NCBI RefSeq assembly: GCF_051020985.1
Contig: NC_135010.1
Coordinates: forward strand, 14,878,001 to 14,942,000
Direction of reading: 5' to 3'
Source of the DNA: Nomia melanderi
Lineage: Eukaryota; Arthropoda; Insecta; Hymenoptera; Halictidae
Length of the DNA stretch: 64,000 nt
Shown piece after piece: positions 59,201 through 64,000 of the stretch; position 1 is the stretch's first letter, and every line of letters begins with the position of its first letter. The notes beneath the pieces are model-generated. The model searched no databases, was not told the DNA's origin, and saw only the letters and a program-made list of their open reading frames with translations. Position numbers and translations under genes: made by a program.

Positions 59201-62200
59201 GGAAGAATTGAATACTGAAACATTAAGTACTTCAAAAGAAAGTGATACCAAACCATTGGAAATTGCAGAAGTAATGGATATTGAACAATTAAAAACTGAG
59301 GAAGACATAGACATTAAGCATTTAGAAGGTACAGAAGAAATAGATATTAATCAATTAGAAACTACAAAAGGAATAATAGATACTGAACAATTAGAAACTA
59401 CAACAGAAGTAGTAGATACTAAACAATTAGAGACTACAGAAGAACTAGATGCTAAACAGTTGAAAATTCTAGATAAAGAACAAGAAGGTTCTGAGGAGTC
59501 ATCTTTTAAAGAATTACTTCCTATAGAAAATAATCAGAATGTTGCAACTTCCAATGAAACTTCTAAATTAGAATTAGAGACTAATGTAGAATTACCTTCA
59601 CAATCTGTGAGTATAACTAGTGACACTGTGAATGTTGAAAAACTAGAAATAAATACAGACATGGAAATTCAAGGTGATAATAATCTGGATCATATGTTAC
59701 CTGAGGTTGTAATAAAGGAATCTCTTGTTGAATCTGAAGAAGCAATAGAATTGCCAGTTTCAGAGACAACAATCAAAGATGAAGTAGAAATGTGTGTATC
59801 ACAAAAGTCTGATACAACTTCATTGATTGAAGTACAAATGGTAATGGAAGTAAATGAAGATCTTACAGTACAATCAGAAGCAATTTCAGACATTACAACT
59901 CCTCTAAATACTAATACTACAGAAGACAATTGTGAAGTCAAAATTGATGCAACAGAGGCAAATAATTACAAAGAGAAAGAAGAATTAGAAGTAATTAAGA
60001 CAGAACCATTGCCAATTAATAAATTTATTCTTGATGAGCAAAATGTAACAGAAATGTTAGAGACTAAAGAAGGACTAACAGAAGTTCAAAATATTGAAGA
60101 AACCAAGAAGAATGAAGCTGAAGAAACTGTAAATGAAATTGAAGTTTTCCAGGAGTGTACAGAATCAAAGGATCTAAAACTTTCTGAAGAAAGTACAGAT
60201 ACAATAATTGAAAATAAGGAAAATTTTTCTCCTAAAATTGTTTTACAACAAGAAGAAACAATGGAGTGTGAGACAAGTGATTTAAAAATACCAGAAGAAA
60301 ATTATAAAGAACTTGAGGAAAATATGGAAGAGTCTAAACAGTTGCATGTAAAAGGTACAGTAGAAACTAATGTAGATATGGAGAAAACTGAAACTAAAGA
60401 TTTTGATTCAAATTCCATTTCAAAGGATTTATTTTTATTATCATCAACAGAACCAGTAGTATCTGAAGAACACGCAGAAGATGAAGATACAGAAGAAGAA
60501 ATGAATCTAACTTTAGAACCAGAGGAAACTGAATCACAAACAGCTATATATCAAGACAATTTTGAGCAGAAAGTGGAAGAAAGTAATGTAGGCGATGATA
60601 ACAAAGAAGATGAACAAACTTATGCCTTAGAAAAGGAAGATGCTAGTACAGGAGGGTTACTGGAAATAGAAAAATATGATAGCTTAAGTAAAACTGTAAA
60701 AGAAGTCAGAAACTTAGATAACATTGATGATTCCGTGCTAAATAAAAACATACAGCATAAAGAACAGGTAGAAAGTAATAATTTGAAAAGTGATGCTGAT
60801 GGAAACAATTTTAAAGATATATTAGATTCTGCTACTACTGTAGAAGAAATGTTCTCTGAAGAACAAAACGATAACACAGAAGATATTGTTACAAGTATTT
60901 TAGATGATGTCAGAAGTGCAACTGACTTTAAAAATATTTTAACTACAGAAACAGATACGTCAAATGAAATAGTGAAAGTTTTAGAAGAGTCTGCAAATTT
61001 GCCTTTAGTAGAGACTGCAATTGATGAATTAACTGAAAAACTACCAGAGACTTCAGAAAGCATTATCAACAAAGAAATGCAGGATTCAATTTCCACGCAA
61101 AATATAGATTCTTTAGAAGGTTTACTGGGCCTAGATCTAATACAGGAAAGGGAAGATTCTACACTGAAAACAGTAGAACCAGAAAAACCACTCCAAGAAC
61201 AAGAGAGGTTGTCAAAAGATGTGGATATGGGCTTATTGTTAGAACAATCTAATCAGGCTGCTGATATGGAACAAGCTTCGGATTATATAACGGACGTCAT
61301 TAGTAGTTGTTTAACAGGCAATGATACTGTATCAATACAAGAAACTACAAAAACTACTGATTTAACAGAAACCTCTGATGACAAAGTTGAAAATTTGGAG
61401 GCAAGTAGCATATTGAAAGTAAAGGAGAGTACTATTTCTGAATCCATAAGTCCAAGTAATACTATACAGAATTTACAGAAGGCACTAGAATCAGGCTCTG
61501 ATTTGCCAGAGAATGAATTAGATATGGAATTTGAAGAGGCTCCATTGGGGACTGCAGACGAGCTAGAAGAAACTGAAACTAAATTGGATTTGGACTCAGA
61601 CATGTTACTAGCAAACGAAGATAACTCTGAAAACTTGAACAACGCACCAACCATAGAAACGTCGCAACCTAGTTCTGAAATATCCGAACTCGAATCAGCA
61701 GTTAAGTTTCTTCAAGAGTCCGAAGAACAAGCTATCGATTCTCCATTAATACTTTCCCCAAAAATGGTAGAGAGAGTTGTAGATGGTATTTCAAAAGAAA
61801 CAGAGGCTGCAGCTCTTTTCGTTCCTGACGAAGATATGTGTGAAGATACAGAGTTGGTAGAAGAACTTCAGAATATTGCGACTGATTCCATTTCTATCTC
61901 TGAGGCTGAAATTATATCTGAGGCTGCAAAGTTGGAGAGTGAAAAAAAACTGGCGGAGCAGGTGAAACTTGATGCTTCGCGAGGAAAGTTTGATGTAACT
62001 GAAGAGAAATTGACAATAGAAGAAGAGGAAATAAAATTGTCTGAATCTGAGGTCAAATTTGATTCAGTGTCATTGCAGAACGTAAAGATACAACAAACAT
62101 CGGCGTTTACAAAGGAAAAGATACCTGAAACATTACATGCCCTGCCCTTAAAAACATCTGAAATTATCCCTAAGGTATCAATCTTAGAAGAACGCCTTAA

Positions 62201-64000
62201 AGAACCTCCTAAAATCGAAATACCATCAACAGATGTAACAAAAGTTACCATGTCCCCAACCGCTTCTAAAGACAGTCTTTTAATTCAGAAAGATGCAAAA
62301 TTAATCGCCTTTCAAAAAATGTTGGAATCACCAAAATTGTCTGAGAAAACGGAACCGAAGATTATGGAAACACCACGTAAAGACTCAGAGAAACATGACT
62401 TTGAAAATGTCGGGTCTCCGAGGATCATATTAAAGATTGCCAAATCTGCAATTGCTGATTGTGCAGAACCTAGATCACCTAAAAGCCCGAAGATCAGATC
62501 TGCAACTAATTCACCGAATCCCGAGGATAGTCCAGGTCAGAAATTAGGGAAAATAAAATTAAAATTATCGAAAGGTGGTCACCCTTCTATAATATCTAAT
62601 GAGAACATTGAAGAAGTTGGGCAATGGTATTCAGAAGGAACTTTATCCTTATCACCCATTGGCATGAAAATTAAATTATCAAAATCTGGTGATGCTTCCA
62701 TTGTCTCGTCTGATAAGCATGAATTTAGCGAGGATTCAAAAGAAGGGAAACATAAATTTGAGGAAATCAAGAGAACTGAATCACCAATTGGGATGAAGAT
62801 TAAGTTATCAAAGAGTGGAGATGCCTCTATAGTGCAACAGGATACGAAAGACATGCAAATAAAACATAAAGACAAGCTGGATATGGTTCAAGGAAGTCCT
62901 AAAAGGACAGAATCTCCGATAGGAATGAAAATCAAACTTTCGAAAAGTGGAGATGTTTCAATAATACAAACTGAGAGGCAAGATACTTCAGAGGAACATA
63001 GAGAAACACAGATGAAACCAAAGGAAGCTTCTTATGACTCTCCAAAAAGAACAGATTCACCTATTGGAATGAAGATCAAGTTGTCTAAGACTGGAGATGC
63101 CTCTATTGTTTCTCCGGACATGCCTGAAGAAAATAGAGAAAGTAAGATGAAAGATAAGATAGAATCTCCACCTGAAATTCCAAAGAGAACTGATTCTCCG
63201 ATTGGAATGAAAATTAAATTGGCGAAAACGAAGGGTGGGGCATCTATAATTCCAATGGAAACTCCTGAAGATACAAGCCAAAAACTGGAAATTCCTGATA
63301 TTCCTAAACGAACAGAATCACCTCTTGGAATGAAGATCAAATTGTCTAAGAGTGGGGACGCATCCATCGTTCACTCAGAAGTATCTGACGAGAGTAAAGA
63401 CATTAAATTGAAGGAAAAAGTGGAAGCCAAAGAGAAACCGGACGCGGCTCAAGATGTGTCAAAGACGTCAGACTCATCAGGCATGAAAATAAAAGTGATT
63501 AAGTCAGGAGATATATCCGTAATAGCACAGGAATGTTCAGAAGAGTCGGAAATCAGTCAAGAATCTTTGCAGAAAGTTGAATCTCCGATTGGTATGAAAA
63601 TTAAACTTTCTAAATTTGGTGATCCATCTATCATACCTACAGAAAAACAGGAACAACCGGAAGAAAGCAAAGCTTCCCTTCCAGAAACACCTAAGAGAAC
63701 AGAATCTCCTATTGGAATGAAAATCAAATTGTCCAGAACTGGTGATGCTTCTATTATACAGTCAGAGATAACTACAGAAGATGTTAATAAACCATCGCGT
63801 GCTTCCGATACAGAACACTCTAAAGTGGCTGACGCTGCTTTAGGAATGAAGATTAAACTGTTAAAAACAGGCGATGCTTCCATAGTAGATCCAGAGAAAA
63901 AGGAAAGGCAGCAAAGACGTCGAGACACCGAATCACCCTTAGAAATGAAAATCAAATTATCCAAAACTGGACATCCTACAATTGTTGCTTGCGACAATCA
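56247..64000 (+). CDS. Giant acidic repeat-containing protein, 3' partial, function unknown
   Basis: One frame is open from ATG 56247 to the window end: 2584 codons with no stop and no need for an intron. I do not recognise the family. An in-frame stop lies at 56196; the second ATG at 56265 has A at -3 and may be the real start. The N-terminus is MPNIKTMSESPKMGLFGSKD. Most of the chain is Glu/Thr/Asn/Ile-rich and probably disordered. Residues about 675-950 form an 11-residue repeat array. After about residue 2100 the character changes to basic repeats of GMKIKLSKSGDASIV type preceded by KRTESPI. No signal peptide, membrane segment or catalytic motif is visible. The lysine-rich SP-containing C-terminal repeats suggest a nuclear or scaffold protein, which is inference. 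Further domains may lie beyond the window. Confidence 0.9.
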   Translation, partial: MPNIKTMSESPKMGLFGSKDKTKEGKTEVKDDSPDRYAPYCIDSDSETYDTEALSIMDINDIIGVQSEPVSDSTLESEIAALSQIITESKSDVGQNVIEDQSDMQQESISKNREDFKSKSINPIQTSDTQQYLKSTLDSIETSDVDEVKSTSDMEQTSDKDSQSIKEDTFIKDMDLKNQQESNDTKDNCEHSVSIDSVDLVNTKNNENSDVSFKVDININQPKHKHILQTTANKGNVNTNVKVIENETSICGSLQLIGEAYSSEDSQEMRMDDIESMVTDSSCTVNVNNLIPNEEKKETHESLESENAVNNTSEISNVIDLGETCTDKDIPIENIENNTNVVEVDLSNCFTQSSHSEEVSNISDKIEIHTDCTVDKPKDIVLECETEETAIDAMEVDEIKEEALEERKIIDENVKEEDAIVECTEMEIKQSTESNQDLDCLAMEKLKTEAITDNIEIQESEESMDVEEKEGKSEECMDLEEKRDKNEELVVNKTEVNQEEDEDTNVLASGTTSNENFTILSSTECDKINMGIAETTQRDDKEKIELAQFKSENIINPNTIESSNIPCINDNTEVMENKTDAAQVLEETDKINSEELSTMEEINTKKLETTTEGIEVKQLENAEEMNIENLEDTKETNIEELEATNDTNTGKMKTTEEIIIEKLETIEKMDIKQGGIAEEMNIEKIEIAEETIMEKQEIAEEISTEKQETAEEISTKKQETAEEISTEKQETAEEISTEKQETAEEMNTEKQESAEEMNTEKQESAEEMNTEKQESAEEINTEEQETAEEISIEKLETTEEINMENVKTTEEINMENVKTTKEINMENVKTTEEINMKNVETTEEINMEKLENTEEINMEKLENSEEINMEKLKNSEEVNMEKLENSEEINMEKLENSEEINMEKLENSEEINMEKLETTEEIDIKKLGTTEEMDIKQLEITDKEDTNQLETTKEINIEKFKIEEEMDVENSETTEKINSEKSETVEELNTETLSTSKESDTKPLEIAEVMDIEQLKTEEDIDIKHLEGTEEIDINQLETTKGIIDTEQLETTTEVVDTKQLETTEELDAKQLKILDKEQEGSEESSFKELLPIENNQNVATSNETSKLELETNVELPSQSVSITSDTVNVEKLEINTDMEIQGDNNLDHMLPEVVIKESLVESEEAIELPVSETTIKDEVEMCVSQKSDTTSLIEVQMVMEVNEDLTVQSEAISDITTPLNTNTTEDNCEVKIDATEANNYKEKEELEVIKTEPLPINKFILDEQNVTEMLETKEGLTEVQNIEETKKNEAEETVNEIEVFQECTESKDLKLSEESTDTIIENKENFSPKIVLQQEETMECETSDLKIPEENYKELEENMEESKQLHVKGTVETNVDMEKTETKDFDSNSISKDLFLLSSTEPVVSEEHAEDEDTEEEMNLTLEPEETESQTAIYQDNFEQKVEESNVGDDNKEDEQTYALEKEDASTGGLLEIEKYDSLSKTVKEVRNLDNIDDSVLNKNIQHKEQVESNNLKSDADGNNFKDILDSATTVEEMFSEEQNDNTEDIVTSILDDVRSATDFKNILTTETDTSNEIVKVLEESANLPLVETAIDELTEKLPETSESIINKEMQDSISTQNIDSLEGLLGLDLIQEREDSTLKTVEPEKPLQEQERLSKDVDMGLLLEQSNQAADMEQASDYITDVISSCLTGNDTVSIQETTKTTDLTETSDDKVENLEASSILKVKESTISESISPSNTIQNLQKALESGSDLPENELDMEFEEAPLGTADELEETETKLDLDSDMLLANEDNSENLNNAPTIETSQPSSEISELESAVKFLQESEEQAIDSPLILSPKMVERVVDGISKETEAAALFVPDEDMCEDTELVEELQNIATDSISISEAEIISEAAKLESEKKLAEQVKLDASRGKFDVTEEKLTIEEEEIKLSESEVKFDSVSLQNVKIQQTSAFTKEKIPETLHALPLKTSEIIPKVSILEERLKEPPKIEIPSTDVTKVTMSPTASKDSLLIQKDAKLIAFQKMLESPKLSEKTEPKIMETPRKDSEKHDFENVGSPRIILKIAKSAIADCAEPRSPKSPKIRSATNSPNPEDSPGQKLGKIKLKLSKGGHPSIISNENIEEVGQWYSEGTLSLSPIGMKIKLSKSGDASIVSSDKHEFSEDSKEGKHKFEEIKRTESPIGMKIKLSKSGDASIVQQDTKDMQIKHKDKLDMVQGSPKRTESPIGMKIKLSKSGDVSIIQTERQDTSEEHRETQMKPKEASYDSPKRTDSPIGMKIKLSKTGDASIVSPDMPEENRESKMKDKIESPPEIPKRTDSPIGMKIKLAKTKGGASIIPMETPEDTSQKLEIPDIPKRTESPLGMKIKLSKSGDASIVHSEVSDESKDIKLKEKVEAKEKPDAAQDVSKTSDSSGMKIKVIKSGDISVIAQECSEESEISQESLQKVESPIGMKIKLSKFGDPSIIPTEKQEQPEESKASLPETPKRTESPIGMKIKLSRTGDASIIQSEITTEDVNKPSRASDTEHSKVADAALGMKIKLLKTGDASIVDPEKKERQQRRRDTESPLEMKIKLSKTGHPTIVACDN
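58270..59100 (+). repeat. 33-bp coding minisatellite (11-residue repeats)
   Basis: In-frame tandem units fall into three blocks: EKQETAEEIST-like (about 58325-58620), MENVKTTEEIN-like (about 58650-58780) and MEKLENSEEIN-like (about 58780-59010). Degenerate units extend to both sides, roughly 58020-59480. Blocks are internally near-identical, which points to recent separate expansions. Confidence 0.92.
62540..63990 (+). repeat. Twelve copies of a KRTESPIGMKIKLSKSGDASIV-like motif
   Basis: Copies lie roughly every 100-150 bp, near 62563, 62661, 62790, 62920, 63067, 63208, 63328, 63481, 63592, 63715, 63844 and 63943. The core GMKIKLSK(S/T)GD(A)SI(V/I) is strongly kept while the acidic spacers differ in length and sequence. 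This pattern, a conserved core with free linkers, suggests selection on a short binding motif rather than fresh DNA duplication. Confidence 0.92.

Noticed and set aside
57854..59314. 486-codon minus-strand open frame, Ser/Phe/Ile-rich
   Set aside because: It is the exact antisense of the 33-bp repeat array in the giant plus-strand gene; the period is a multiple of three, so the opposite frame stays open too.
1..64000. Transfer RNA, ribosomal RNA and CRISPR arrays
   Set aside because: No cloverleaf with A and B boxes, no rRNA core sequence and no spaced direct repeats of CRISPR type were noticed on reading by eye.

Overview
The window looks like nuclear DNA of an insect, most likely a hymenopteran and perhaps a bee. 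Genes are split by introns with GT-AG borders. Homology recognised by eye places Pumilio, FIP1 and ESF1 here. The left part is GC-rich and full of CpG, while the right part is AT-rich with few CpG, a contrast known from hymenopteran genomes. The species is not certain, and no prokaryotic or viral gene is evident.

Layout. Positions 1-29591 carry no exon I can support and read best as one very long intron (or the upstream part) of pumilio; they hold a local cluster of short TTAA-flanked inverted-repeat elements of piggyBac type and many simple repeats. Positions 29592-35985 (+) hold nine coding exons for the C-terminal 774 residues of Pumilio, including all eight PUM repeats and the stop codon; the N-terminal exons are not in view. 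Positions 35986 to about 47703 are a very long, microsatellite-rich stretch that I read as the pum 3' UTR, with several poly(A) signals and three matches to Pumilio's own binding site. Positions 48168-50240 (-) encode FIP1 in four exons, convergent with pum. Positions 50241-52233 contain two unrelated-looking minisatellites: a 93-bp unit with CTCF-like core motifs, and a unit of about 91 bp with a conserved small hairpin. Positions 52234-55055 (+) encode ESF1 in seven coding exons. Positions 55448-55825 form a long inverted repeat. From 56247 (+) an uninterrupted reading frame runs off the window end: at least 2584 codons, very acidic, with an expanded 11-residue repeat array and about a dozen copies of a lysine-rich motif (GMKIKLSKSGDASIV-like).

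Functionally, three recognised genes act on RNA: Pumilio represses mRNAs through UGUANAUA sites, FIP1 works in mRNA 3' end formation, and ESF1 is a nucleolar 18S rRNA processing factor. They are not an operon and I see no evidence of joint function. The least explained items are the giant repeat protein, the CTCF-like minisatellite between fip1 and ESF1, and the 378-bp hairpin upstream of the giant gene.
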